From JALOOE01 sp964423545 (lineage in GTDB: Bacteria > Chloroflexota > Anaerolineae > CG2-30-64-16), in contig CAYRFV010000204.1 in assembly GCA_964423545.1 (NCBI GenBank), forward strand, positions 1 through 10,359: a stretch of DNA of 10,359 bases, written 5' to 3'. The notes beneath the pieces are model-generated. The model was given only the letters and a program-made list of their open reading frames with translations, had not been told where the DNA came from and searched no databases. Below, piece by piece: positions 1 to 7,049 of this stretch (position 1 is its first letter; each line of letters begins with the position of its first letter). The position numbers were made by a program, and so were the translations under genes.

Positions 1-1
1 G

Positions 2-367
2 GCCACGCATTGTCCCGGCTACGGCGGGCTGCACATTCCGGACAGCCTGTTGGCCGGCGCACCGCTGCCGCTGCCGATGGCCGCGGGCAGCGTGCTCCTG
101 CTGCACCGGCTGACCCAGCATGCGTCGCTCACAAACACGGGCACGGGCATCCGGTGGAGCTTCGACCTGCGCTATCAGCCTGCGGACCTTCCCACCGGCC
201 GGCCGGCGTTCCCGGCCTTCCTGGCCCGGAGCCAGGCGCACCCCGAGCGGGTCGTGGCTGACTGGCGCGATTGGGCCGCCATGTGGGAAGAGGCGAGAGT
301 TGCGCTGATGCAGGATCGCACGCCCGTCTTCAACCGCTGGTCCGCGTCGGCGCCGGTCTGCGCCTGA
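2..367 (+). CDS. Phytanoyl-CoA dioxygenase (PhyH) family protein, C-terminal part (5' end outside window)
   Basis: The frame is open from the left edge to TGA 365-367 and gives 121 residues with no start needed, so the gene begins before the window. The core stretch LHRLTQHASLTN, then R-W-S-F-D-L-R-Y-Q-P, then PTGRPAFPAFLARS, matches the C-terminal half of the PhyH family of Fe(II)/2-oxoglutarate dioxygenases. By family knowledge, His at visible residue 40 would be the last ligand of the 2-His-1-carboxylate iron site, and Arg at visible residue 51 would hold the 2-oxoglutarate carboxylate. The end (VVADWRDWAAMWEEAR) resembles the usual C-terminal helix. PhyH homologues hydroxylate many small molecules, so the substrate cannot be told. 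The gene ends in a strong terminator (463-496) and is not co-transcribed with the next gene. The family call is fairly secure; the specific reaction is unknown. Confidence 0.75.
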   Translation, partial: ATHCPGYGGLHIPDSLLAGAPLPLPMAAGSVLLLHRLTQHASLTNTGTGIRWSFDLRYQPADLPTGRPAFPAFLARSQAHPERVVADWRDWAAMWEEARVALMQDRTPVFNRWSASAPVCA

Positions 368-462
368 GGCACTCGCTCCCCCGGCGGCAAGACGCAGCCC
401 GCGGGCTCCCTGCTCCGGCCCTTGATGAAGCGGCGGAGCGAAAGCGCGTCTCGCCGCAATCG

Positions 463-496
463 ATGCCGGCCGCGTTTTTAGCGCGGCCGGCATTTT
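463..496 (+). terminator. Rho-independent terminator after the PhyH-like gene
   Basis: A perfect 12-bp inverted repeat, ATGCCGGCCGCG (463-474) and its complement (482-493), encloses a 7-nt loop (TTTTTAG). It is followed by a short T run (493-496). The stem is very GC-rich. The reverse strand has no T run after the hairpin, so it acts on the plus strand. The T tract is short, so efficiency could be partial. Confidence 0.8.
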
Positions 497-498
497 CG

Positions 499-512
499 TG
501 CTAGAATAGAAT
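499..512 (+). promoter_or_regulatory. Probable extended -10 promoter for the secreted-protein gene
   Basis: TGC-TAGAAT (499-507) fits an extended -10 element. A second, overlapping TAGAAT lies at 507-512. No convincing -35 hexamer is visible 17 bp upstream, where the terminator stem lies, and an extended -10 can compensate for this. The start of transcription would fall near 514-519, giving a leader of about 145 nt before ATG 661. This was found by inspection only. Confidence 0.4.
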
Positions 513-545
513 CCTCATCCAGTCCCCATACCTTGCCGTGCTCCG

Positions 546-569
546 AACCCGGTCACTCTGCCGGGTTTT
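546..569 (+). promoter_or_regulatory. Leader hairpin with short T tail (possible attenuator)
   Basis: AACCCGG (546-552) pairs perfectly with CCGGGTT (561-567) around an 8-nt loop, followed by two more T residues. It lies within the proposed leader of the secreted-protein gene, about 30 nt after the predicted transcription start. It looks like a short intrinsic terminator or attenuator, or simply a 5' mRNA stem. No riboswitch class is recognised here. Apart from the terminator, the promoter-like element and this hairpin, nothing else is seen in 368-660. Confidence 0.35.
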
Positions 570-660
570 GTGCGTTGGCAGCATGGCGCAGGTCGCTGCC
601 TCCGCTCGGCTGCGGCGATCGATCTTGCCCCAGCCGCCATGCCACAAGGGAGGAGATCCG

Positions 661-1788
661 ATGAAACGATGGAAGAGCCGGTTGTGGACCACGCAATGGT
701 GGGCCGCACTCTCTGCGGCAGTTCTGCTTTGCATGGCGTCAATCGTCACTGCCCAGGCGCACCGCGTGCCGGCGCCGGGCGCAGAGGCGGCGCTCGATGC
801 GCCGCCGGTCCTGGTCAATCCAGGCTTTGAATGCGACCCGCCGGACTATGGCTATGTGCCACAGCCGGGGATCACCGGCCAGGTAGCGAAAGGATGGACG
901 GCCGTGCTCGTGAGCGGCAATCCGTTATTGAACAGCACAACCATGGAATGGCGAGGGGACCACCAGTGCATTCGGAGTTACTACGAGAAGATCGAGAGAT
1001 ACGACAGCATGGCCTTTGTCTCGGAGGATATCGAGACGCCGCCGGAGCCCGGCAAACCGTTCGATGCGACGGTGTACCAACTGGCCTCCGTCACGCCTGG
1101 AAAAAGCTATAGTCTGAGCGGTTGGATGCTGAGCCTGTGCGGCGGGAGCGCACAGCCAAGTGACTGTCCAGCGGGCTACTATATGGCAAAGATGCTGGGC
1201 ATCGACCCCAGCGGGGGCACAGATCCGACCGCAGCCAGCGTGATCTGGGTCGAAGACCGCCGCAATTTCACCGAGAGCCGCTGGGCCAATCTGCGGCTCG
1301 GAGCGACGGCGCAGAGCAGCACCATGACCGTCTTCGCGCGGATCAACAGCCCATTCCTCTGGCACGGCGCCCACGCGTTCATCGATGCCATGAGCCTGGT
1401 GCGCAGCCCGACCGCGTCCTTCGTCGGGCTGCCCGCCGTTGCGAGCGGCTCCCAGGTCAGCGTGCAGTGGACGGGCGACCTGGGACCCGATATCCCGGCG
1501 ATCCCCGCCGGCAACTACCAGCTGCTGTTCGACGTTCAGCACCGATCGGCAGGGGAAACGGATTGGATCGACTGGCAGGTGGGCCAGCCCGCGGGGAGCG
1601 CCGTGTTCGCCGTGAACCCGTCTGGCCCCAAGCAGACCGTAGAGTTCCGGCTGCGGGCTCGCGCCGAGCAGCCGGAAGGTCAGCCCGGCGCCTGGCCGAA
1701 CCATCGCTATCCCAGCGACTGGAGCGCGCCAGCAGCCGTCGTGTTCGCCGGCAGCGAGCGCACGTTCCTGCCGCTGTTGATGCGGTGA
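661..1788 (+). CDS. Secreted two-domain beta-sandwich protein with FLPLLMR C-terminus, function unknown
   Basis: ATG 661 is chosen because AGGAG (651-655) sits 5 nt upstream and the product then begins with a good signal peptide: K/R-rich residues 1-7, a hydrophobic stretch around 14-30, and cleavage likely after AQA (residue 33). An in-frame start at 538 exists but adds a Cys/Arg-rich, non-conserved-looking extension. The mature protein of about 340 residues opens with VNPGFE (52-57) and runs to about 249 with LASVTPGKSYSLSGWM and a closing FIDAMSLV. This pattern is typical of CBM4/9-like, galactose-binding-like sandwiches. Residues about 251-364 resemble a fibronectin type III-like domain (VSVQWTGD, YQLLFDVQHR, VEFRLRARAE). 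The protein ends SERTFLPLLMR. No catalytic motif is visible. Carbohydrate binding or a surface role is inference from the fold-like patterns. Its stop lies only 25 bp from the converging ABC transporter stop. Confidence 0.75.
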   Translation: MKRWKSRLWTTQWWAALSAAVLLCMASIVTAQAHRVPAPGAEAALDAPPVLVNPGFECDPPDYGYVPQPGITGQVAKGWTAVLVSGNPLLNSTTMEWRGDHQCIRSYYEKIERYDSMAFVSEDIETPPEPGKPFDATVYQLASVTPGKSYSLSGWMLSLCGGSAQPSDCPAGYYMAKMLGIDPSGGTDPTAASVIWVEDRRNFTESRWANLRLGATAQSSTMTVFARINSPFLWHGAHAFIDAMSLVRSPTASFVGLPAVASGSQVSVQWTGDLGPDIPAIPAGNYQLLFDVQHRSAGETDWIDWQVGQPAGSAVFAVNPSGPKQTVEFRLRARAEQPEGQPGAWPNHRYPSDWSAPAAVVFAGSERTFLPLLMR

Positions 1789-1813
1789 GCGCGTTGAGTG
1801 GGGCGAACAGCGG

Positions 1814-3601
1814 CTAGTTCACGCCCATCTCCGGCCGCGCGTTGACCGCCGCCCACTGGCGCTCGACCCTGGTCTGCACCTCGTTCAGGTGGCGGTAGAG
1901 GCCGTGGCGCGCCATCAGCTCGGCGTGCGTCCCCTGTTCGACGATGCGTTTGCCCTCCAACACCACGATCATATCCGCGTTGCGGATCGTCGACAGGCGG
2001 TGGGCGATGATCAGGGTCGTCCGGCCGGCCATCAGCCGCTCCAACGCCTGCTGGATCAGCATCTCGGTTTCGGTGTCGACCGATGAGGTCGCCTCATCCA
2101 GGATCAGGATCGGCGCGTCCTTGAGCACCGCCCGCGCGATCGCGAGCCGCTGCTTCTGGCCGCCCGACAGTTTGACGCCCCGCTCGCCGATCAGCGTGTC
2201 GTACCCGTTGGGCAGCCGGAGGATGAACTCCTCGGCGTTGGCAATCTGCGCCGCGCGCACCATCTCGTCCTCGGTCGCATCCGGGTCGCCAAAGAGAATG
2301 TTCTCGCGCACGGTGCCATGGAACAGAAAGACGTCCTGCAGCACGATGCTGATCTGCTGGCGCAGATGGCTGAGCTTGAGATCGCGCAGGTCCAGGCCGT
2401 CGAGCGCGATCGCGCCGTCCGACACATCATAGAAGCGCGGGATCAGGCTGGCGAGCGTGGTCTTGCCGACGCCGGTCGGCCCCACGAGCGCGACCACGGA
2501 GTGCGCCGGGATCTCCAGGTCAATGTGCTCCAGCACGGTGTCGCCCGTGTTGTACCAGAAGGTAACATCTCGGAAGGTCAGAGCGCCCCGCGCATGCGCC
2601 GTCAGCGAGACGGCATGGGCTGTCTCCGCCACTTCCGGCTCCACCTCCAGCAGCTCAGCGATGCGGTCGCCGCCGGCCAGCGCCTCTTGAATCCCCTCCC
2701 AGGCGCCGCTCAACACGCGCACGGGATGGTAGAAGAGCTCCAGGTAGAGGAAGAACGCGACGAGATCCTGGACAGGCAGCGTCTGTTGAAACGCGAGCCG
2801 ACCGCCGAAGTAGATCACTACCACCGTGCCCAGCGAAGAAGCGAAATCGATGAACGGCTCGAAGGTCGCCATCAGCCGCAGCGCGCGCAGCAGCGAATCG
2901 CGATAGTGATGGATCTGTCTGCCGATGCGCAGCGCCTCGCGCTCCTCCTGGGTGAACGCCTTGATCTCGCGGATGCCGGAGAGGTTATCGTTCAGCGTGG
3001 CGTTGAGCTGCCCCAGCTCGTGCTGGCGCACGCGGAAGGCTGGCCTGACTTTCGTGGCGAAGCTGCGCATCGCCACGACAATCAACGGGATCGGCACCAG
3101 GCTCAGCAGCGCCAACTGCCAGCTCATCGCAAACAGCACCGCGCTGACCCCCACCAACGTGATCACGTTAACGAGCACGTCGGGGATCGCGTGCGCAATC
3201 AGCCGCTCGAACATGTCCGAGTCGTTGACCATGCGCGACATGAGTTGACCGGTCTGCTTGTCCTCGTAGAAACGCAGCGAGAGCCGCTGCAAGTGCTCGT
3301 AGATATGCTGGCGGACGTCCGCCACCACTCCCCAGCCCGCCACGTGCGCCATGTAGGAGCGCACAAACTGCAGCCCGGCGCGCACGGCGTAGAGGCCCAG
3401 CAGCAGCAGCGCCAGGCGCGTCACGAAGGCCATGGTCTGCTCGTTCCACGCAGCCTCGGTGGTCACGGCTCCGATCAGGTCGCGAATGATCCACGGCACT
3501 AACAACTGCACGCCCACCAGGGCAAACATGCTGACCACGGCAAGGGCCAGCGGCACGAGATAAGGCCGGGTGTAAGGCAGGAGAAACTTCAGGGTTCGCA
3601 T
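1814..3601 (-). CDS. Half-size ABC exporter (fused membrane and ATPase domains, MsbA/BmrA-like)
   Basis: ATG 3601 gives a complete 595-residue half-transporter. GGAAGGA (complement of 3608-3614) lies 6 nt upstream. The frame stays open further upstream to 4159, but that stretch is low-quality sequence overlapping feoC, so it was discarded. Residues about 13-300 hold six hydrophobic segments of a type I exporter membrane domain. The ATPase follows with Walker A GPTGVGKT (374-381), Q-loop Gln422 (LQDVFLFHGTVREN), signature LSGGQ (478-482), Walker B ILILDE (498-503), D-loop SSVD (506-509) and switch His534. All key residues are intact, so it should work as a homodimer or with an unseen partner. 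Such proteins export lipids, drugs or peptides, and the substrate cannot be read here. It lies 185 bp downstream of feoC on the same strand with its own TATAAT box, so a link to iron is possible but not shown. Confidence 0.93.
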   Translation of the reverse strand: MRTLKFLLPYTRPYLVPLALAVVSMFALVGVQLLVPWIIRDLIGAVTTEAAWNEQTMAFVTRLALLLLGLYAVRAGLQFVRSYMAHVAGWGVVADVRQHIYEHLQRLSLRFYEDKQTGQLMSRMVNDSDMFERLIAHAIPDVLVNVITLVGVSAVLFAMSWQLALLSLVPIPLIVVAMRSFATKVRPAFRVRQHELGQLNATLNDNLSGIREIKAFTQEEREALRIGRQIHHYRDSLLRALRLMATFEPFIDFASSLGTVVVIYFGGRLAFQQTLPVQDLVAFFLYLELFYHPVRVLSGAWEGIQEALAGGDRIAELLEVEPEVAETAHAVSLTAHARGALTFRDVTFWYNTGDTVLEHIDLEIPAHSVVALVGPTGVGKTTLASLIPRFYDVSDGAIALDGLDLRDLKLSHLRQQISIVLQDVFLFHGTVRENILFGDPDATEDEMVRAAQIANAEEFILRLPNGYDTLIGERGVKLSGGQKQRLAIARAVLKDAPILILDEATSSVDTETEMLIQQALERLMAGRTTLIIAHRLSTIRNADMIVVLEGKRIVEQGTHAELMARHGLYRHLNEVQTRVERQWAAVNARPEMGVN

Positions 3602-3701
3602 GGAACGTCCTTCCAGTGCGCCGCGGCGGTCATGAGCAGTGCGGCATTGCGCCCGAGGCTGCTGCGGGGTCACAGTGAGTGTGGACCAAGTTCGGGAAAT
3701 G

Positions 3702-3707
3702 ATTATA
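3702..3707 (-). promoter_or_regulatory. -10 box (TATAAT) upstream of the ABC exporter gene
   Basis: The minus strand reads GTGTTATAATCA, a perfect TATAAT hexamer about 95 nt before the exporter start. No good TTGACA-like -35 is seen 16-18 bp further upstream, so the promoter may need an activator or be weak. A 9-bp direct repeat, CTCACTGTG on the minus strand, occurs just upstream of the -10 (3709-3717) and again just downstream of the expected start (3671-3679). Confidence 0.5.
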
Positions 3708-3786
3708 ACACAGTGAGGCGAAGGAAATGGAATCGCGACCGGTCGTCTGCGAGCGCCGACGGCCACCGACGCGCAGGCGTGCGCCC

Positions 3787-4104
3787 TTACCGACGCTGTG
3801 AGCGCAGCGCCAGCCCGGCAGTGGCGCGCGCGCCGCGTTCCGTCAGCGCCAGCAGCCGCGGAGCCGGCGCAGAGCTTCCGTCCGGCTCGCATGTCGATCG
3901 GATGCCGCACCCCGCGCAGCGCTCGCCGCACGACGGATCGAACGCGGCCAGATAGCCGCGGCGCTGCAGGTCGTCCAGCATGGCGGACATCAACGCCTCG
4001 CCGATCCCCAGCCGCCGCGCCAGCTCGGCCCTCGAATGGATGGCGCCATCGGCCAGCAGCCGCAGCAGCTGAGGCAGGAGCGTTCCAGAAGGTTGATCGG
4101 GCAT
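3787..4104 (-). CDS. feoC: FeoC-like winged-helix protein with four-Cys cluster motif
   Basis: This 105-residue protein starts at ATG 4104 with GGAGA (complement of 4111-4115) about 6 nt upstream. Residues about 9-55 form a helix-turn-helix/winged-helix (LRLLADGAIHSRAELARRLGIGEALMSAMLDDLQRRGYL). A cysteine group follows: C59, C63, C66 and C72 (CGERCAGCGIRSTC, spacing 3-2-5). This matches the FeoC family, small cytoplasmic wHTH proteins whose wing Cys residues can bind an Fe-S cluster and which act on FeoB stability or on feo expression. The usual FeoC is about 75-80 residues. Here a basic tail (81-105, LTERGARATAGLALRSQRR) is added, a little like the end of MarR-type wings. It begins 65 bp after feoB on the same strand, as expected for the third feo gene. 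FeoC assignment is likely; whether it binds DNA, FeoB or both is unknown. Confidence 0.8.
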   Translation of the reverse strand: MPDQPSGTLLPQLLRLLADGAIHSRAELARRLGIGEALMSAMLDDLQRRGYLAAFDPSCGERCAGCGIRSTCEPDGSSAPAPRLLALTERGARATAGLALRSQRR

Positions 4105-4169
4105 CCGGTGTCTCCATGGCAGGCGCGGGGCCGAGATGCGCCGGGCCCACAGCCTGCAACCCGCGGCCG

Positions 4170-6260
4170 TCAGCCCAGTATCAGCGTGCCGACCTGGTAA
4201 ATGAGTATGCCCGCCGCCAGCGAGAGCGCCAGCGTCAAGCCGACGGCGGCGCCGGTCCAACGCCACGAGTTCGTCTCCTGCTTGATCGTCGCGGTCGTTG
4301 CCAGGCAGGGTATGAAAAGCATGACGACAGCCAGGAACGCGAGGCGGGCGGCCGGGACCAGAACCACAGCTACTTCCTGCGCAAGGGTGACACTCTCCGC
4401 GCCGGTGTTGAACAAGATGCCCAGCGTGGCGATGGTATTCTCTTTGGCGAAGAAGCTGGTCAGCAGCGCCACGATGATGCGCCAGTCGTCCAGACCCATC
4501 AACCCGCCGATCGGCTCCAGGCTGCGGCCCAGGGCCGCCAGCACGCTGTTGTCGATTCCCGGTCCGGGGAAAGAGGAGAGGGCCCACACGACCATCGAGG
4601 CGAGCAGGATCAGCGGCACGCCCTTCTTGATGAAGCTGACGGTGTTGTTCCACACATAGAGCCCGACGGTGCGGCCGTTGGGCACATGGTAGAGGGGCAG
4701 CTCCATAATGAACGCGGTCTGATCACCGCGGAACGCCAGCCTGTTGACAACGATCCCTGCCACTGCCAACACGACCAGGTTGAGCGCCACCAGCCCGAAC
4801 GAAATCACCGTCGCGCCGGACAGGAAGAAGGCGGGGATGAGAAACGCCAGCACAGCGAGCCGCGCCGTACAAGGCACCAACGGCGCCAGCAGGATCGTCA
4901 GCCAACGCGCGCGGCGCTCTTCGATGATGCGCGAGCCGAGCACCGCCGGCACGTTGCAGCCGAAGCCCAGGAAGAGCGGCATGAACGATTTGCCGTGCAG
5001 CCCCATGAGGTGCATGAAGCGATCCATGACGTACGCGCCGCGCGCCAGGTAACCTACATCCTCCAGCACGCCGAGAATCGCGAAGAAGATGATCAGGATC
5101 GGCAGAAACGCGAAGACCGTGCCCACGCCGGGGATCAGGCCATCGGCGATGAGCCCGACGAGCCAGCTCGGCGCCCAACCCAGGGCGAAGGTCGCCAAGA
5201 CGGCGAGTGCATCCAGCACCCGCGTCGAAAGCCAATCGGCAAGAGGCGTGGCGAGGGTGTACGTGAGCCAGAACGCCAAGCCGAGCAGCGCCAGCAACAG
5301 CCCCAGCCCGGCGATCGGATGGGTGGCGACCCGGTCAATCCGCTGGGTGCGCGTGACGGCGCCCGCCTTTGGCTGCGTAACGGCGGCGCGCACCATGCGC
5401 CCGATCCACTCGTAGCGCCCGCCGGCGATGTCCAGGTAGGCGTCTTCATGTTTCAACAGCAGCGCGTCCAGGCGCTCGCGATCGTCCTGCGGCAGCGCAG
5501 CGCGCATCACCGCCGTGATCTCGGCGTCCCCTTCGAGCAGCTTCAACGCGACCCACTTCTCCGGGTACGGCTCCGGCGTGTGGTCAGCGATGAGCTCGCG
5601 CACCTCCTGAAGCACCGGTTCGTGTTCGGGACGGATGGTCGGGCGGTTGGGGATCTGCGCATCCCCTTGCTGAGCCATCTTGACGGCAGCTTCAACCAGC
5701 TCTTTGACGCCCTGGTTCTTGATCGCGACAAGCGGAACGACCGGCATGCCGAGAGCCGCTGCCAGAACATGCGGTTCGACATGGATGCCGTGCTGCTCGG
5801 CGACATCGAGCATATTGAGACCCACCACCAGCGGCAACCCCAGCGCCAGAAGTTCCGCCACCAGGTAGAGGTTGCGCTCCAGCGCCGAAGCGTTGACTAC
5901 GGCAATCACGACATCGGGCCGCTCGCGGATCAGGTAGTCACGCGCCACCCGCTCCTCTTCGGAGTTGGCGGTCAGGCTGTAGGTGCCGGGCAGATCGACG
6001 AGACTGAGCGTGGCGCCGTCGTGCCGGCAGATGCCCGTCTTTTGCTCCACCGTTTTGCCAGGCCAGTTCCCCACATGCTGGCTCAGTCCGGTGAGCATGT
6101 TGAACACAGTCGATTTGCCCACGTTGGGCTGGCCGATGAGGGCGACAGCAAGCTGCTTGGCGGGCGCGACGGCAGGTGCACTCCCCTTATCATCGTGGCA
6201 GTCCGGCTGGACAAGCTTGAGGGCAGGCGATGCGGAGTGTCGAGCGGCGTGGCGGATCAT
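4170..6260 (-). CDS. feoB: Ferrous iron transport protein B (FeoB)
   Basis: ATG 6260 overlaps the feoA stop (ATGA, 6257-6260), with GAGG (complement of 6267-6270) six nt upstream. The 696-residue product has an N-terminal G domain: G1 GQPNVGKST (43-51), switch I GNWPGKT with Thr70, G3 DLPG (89-92), G4 NMLD (149-152) and a G5-like region near VAIKNQG (178-184). A helical regulatory region runs to about 300. The membrane core then shows the FeoB hallmarks GFGCNVPAV (Cys435), PCTAR (Cys464) and PCLATTATIKQET (Cys652), between many hydrophobic segments. FeoB brings Fe(II) across the inner membrane. It is somewhat shorter than the E. coli protein (773 residues). A 34-residue N-terminal extension, containing C-H-D-D at 21-24, precedes the G domain. 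A start further upstream would run through feoA and was rejected. Together with feoA and feoC it forms a complete Feo system. Confidence 0.96.
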   Translation of the reverse strand: MIRHAARHSASPALKLVQPDCHDDKGSAPAVAPAKQLAVALIGQPNVGKSTVFNMLTGLSQHVGNWPGKTVEQKTGICRHDGATLSLVDLPGTYSLTANSEEERVARDYLIRERPDVVIAVVNASALERNLYLVAELLALGLPLVVGLNMLDVAEQHGIHVEPHVLAAALGMPVVPLVAIKNQGVKELVEAAVKMAQQGDAQIPNRPTIRPEHEPVLQEVRELIADHTPEPYPEKWVALKLLEGDAEITAVMRAALPQDDRERLDALLLKHEDAYLDIAGGRYEWIGRMVRAAVTQPKAGAVTRTQRIDRVATHPIAGLGLLLALLGLAFWLTYTLATPLADWLSTRVLDALAVLATFALGWAPSWLVGLIADGLIPGVGTVFAFLPILIIFFAILGVLEDVGYLARGAYVMDRFMHLMGLHGKSFMPLFLGFGCNVPAVLGSRIIEERRARWLTILLAPLVPCTARLAVLAFLIPAFFLSGATVISFGLVALNLVVLAVAGIVVNRLAFRGDQTAFIMELPLYHVPNGRTVGLYVWNNTVSFIKKGVPLILLASMVVWALSSFPGPGIDNSVLAALGRSLEPIGGLMGLDDWRIIVALLTSFFAKENTIATLGILFNTGAESVTLAQEVAVVLVPAARLAFLAVVMLFIPCLATTATIKQETNSWRWTGAAVGLTLALSLAAGILIYQVGTLILG

Positions 6261-6544
6261 GATTCGCCTCTGGAAACTAACACATGCGCCGCCTCTCGGC
6301 GTCCTAACGCGACCAGCGTACCGCGCACCGAGACGAGCATCGGGCCGCGGCCGTAGTTCTGCACCACGGTGATGAGCGCCCCGGTCGTGAACCCCAGGTC
6401 TGCCAGGCGGCTGCGAAACCAATGGCCGCCGCGCAATGACGCCAGGATGCCTTGCGACCCTGCGGGAAGCGAGCTCAGAGTAACGGATCGCTCGGACGAC
6501 GCTGAGGCTGCGTCGATAGCGGCTGCAGGAGGACTGATCGTCAT
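6257..6544 (-). CDS. feoA: FeoA-family SH3-like protein
   Basis: This 95-residue protein begins at ATG 6544, overlapping the fur stop by 4 bp (ATGA, 6541-6544), with GAGGA (complement of 6554-6558) nine nt upstream. After a variable, Ala/Ser-rich N-terminal 20 residues, the segment VTLSSLPAGSQGILASLRGG, then RSRLADLGFTTGALITVV and GRGPMLVSVRGTLVALGRREA, is the standard FeoA beta-barrel pattern, including the L-x-x-L-G-[FL]-x-x-G turn. FeoA is a small cytoplasmic protein needed for FeoB-driven Fe(II) uptake and thought to contact the FeoB G domain. Its stop overlaps the feoB start (6257-6260), so fur, feoA and feoB are likely translationally coupled. Nothing is missing relative to the family, apart from the slightly long N-terminus. 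Confidence 0.93.
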   Translation of the reverse strand: MTISPPAAAIDAASASSERSVTLSSLPAGSQGILASLRGGHWFRSRLADLGFTTGALITVVQNYGRGPMLVSVRGTLVALGRREAAHVLVSRGES

Positions 6545-6990
6545 GGTTGCACGTCCTCGCAGGCGGCGCACTGTCCGTAGAGGGTCAATGACGCCCTGTC
6601 CACAGTGACCTGATGCTCGGCGGCAAACCCCGCCTTGATCGCGTCGAGCTGCGGGGTCTCGAATTCGATCACCCGCCCGCACACCGTACAGACGAAGTGA
6701 TGATGCTCGACCGGTGTGACCGGGTCATACCGCTCGCTGTGCTCACCGTCCGGCCCGGCATCCAGGTGGCAATGGCTCACCAGGCCGGCGCTCTCCAACC
6801 ATGCAAGAGTCCGATAGACTGTAGAGGGGTTGAGCCGCGGATCGCGTTCCTGAACGACCGCATACACCTCATCGGCGGTGGGGTGACCGCCAAGCGTCTC
6901 AAGGGTCTCCAGGATCAACCGGCGCTGCACAGTCATCCGGCCGCCGGTGGAACGCAGTGCGAGCGCGGCTTCTTGCGACAATTGAGACAT
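6541..6990 (-). CDS. fur: Fur-family metal-dependent repressor
   Basis: ATG 6990 is chosen because AGGGG (complement of 6996-7000) lies 5 nt upstream. The in-frame GTG at 6996 overlaps that site and cannot use it. The 149-residue protein has the N-terminal winged helix with GGHPTADEVY (34-43) and recognition helix NPSTVYRTLAWL (54-65). The dimerisation domain carries the metal-binding EHHHF (95-99) and two CxxC pairs, C101/C104 and C141/C144, expected to bind a structural zinc. Membership of the Fur superfamily is clear. Iron-sensing Fur, rather than Zur, Mur or PerR, is inferred from its place as first gene of an operon with feoA, feoB and feoC. A 25-bp imperfect palindrome begins right at its ribosome site, so autoregulation is likely. 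It diverges from selD. Confidence 0.92.
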   Translation of the reverse strand: MSQLSQEAALALRSTGGRMTVQRRLILETLETLGGHPTADEVYAVVQERDPRLNPSTVYRTLAWLESAGLVSHCHLDAGPDGEHSERYDPVTPVEHHHFVCTVCGRVIEFETPQLDAIKAGFAAEHQVTVDRASLTLYGQCAACEDVQP

Positions 6991-6998
6991 GAGCACCC

Positions 6999-7023
6999 CT
7001 TATTGCAATTCTTTTGCTATAAG
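6999..7023. promoter_or_regulatory. Imperfect 25-bp palindrome, probable Fur-type operator of the fur-feo operon
   Basis: CTTATTGCAA (6999-7008) and TTGCTATAAG (7014-7023) are inverted repeats matching at 9 of 10 positions around a 5-nt AT-rich centre. The site directly precedes the fur ribosome site, and its minus strand contains TTATAG, a possible -10. A repressor here would block transcription or early elongation of the operon. Its size and dyad symmetry resemble Fur-family operators, but it does not match the E. coli Fur consensus closely. Binding by the adjacent Fur protein is inference. Confidence 0.5.
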
Positions 7024-7049
7024 TCTAGCGCTATCGGGACGCGACGTCT

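Noticed and set aside
538..660. Upstream in-frame start for the secreted protein at 538.
   Set aside because: It would bury the signal peptide behind 41 non-hydrophobic residues, while AGGAG is ideally placed for ATG 661.
3770..3784. GCGCA/TGCGC hairpin downstream of feoC as a terminator.
   Set aside because: The stem is only 5 bp and no T run follows on the minus strand, so read-through toward the ABC gene cannot be excluded.
3602..4159. A 186-codon upstream extension of the ABC exporter frame.
   Set aside because: It overlaps feoC on the same strand, is Arg/Ala-rich without family similarity, and crosses the TATAAT promoter. ATG 3601 has its own ribosome site and starts at the expected first helix.
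3798..6356. A very long open frame (852 codons) on the plus strand opposite feoB and feoC.
   Set aside because: It is antisense to clear feoB/feoC coding sequence. Its translation is Arg/Gln/His/Asp-rich with no recognisable domain, as expected from the reverse complement of GC-rich genes.
6261..6422. An upstream extension of feoB by 54 codons.
   Set aside because: It runs through feoA in another frame and lacks similarity. ATG 6260 overlaps the feoA stop as ATGA and has a GAGG ribosome site.
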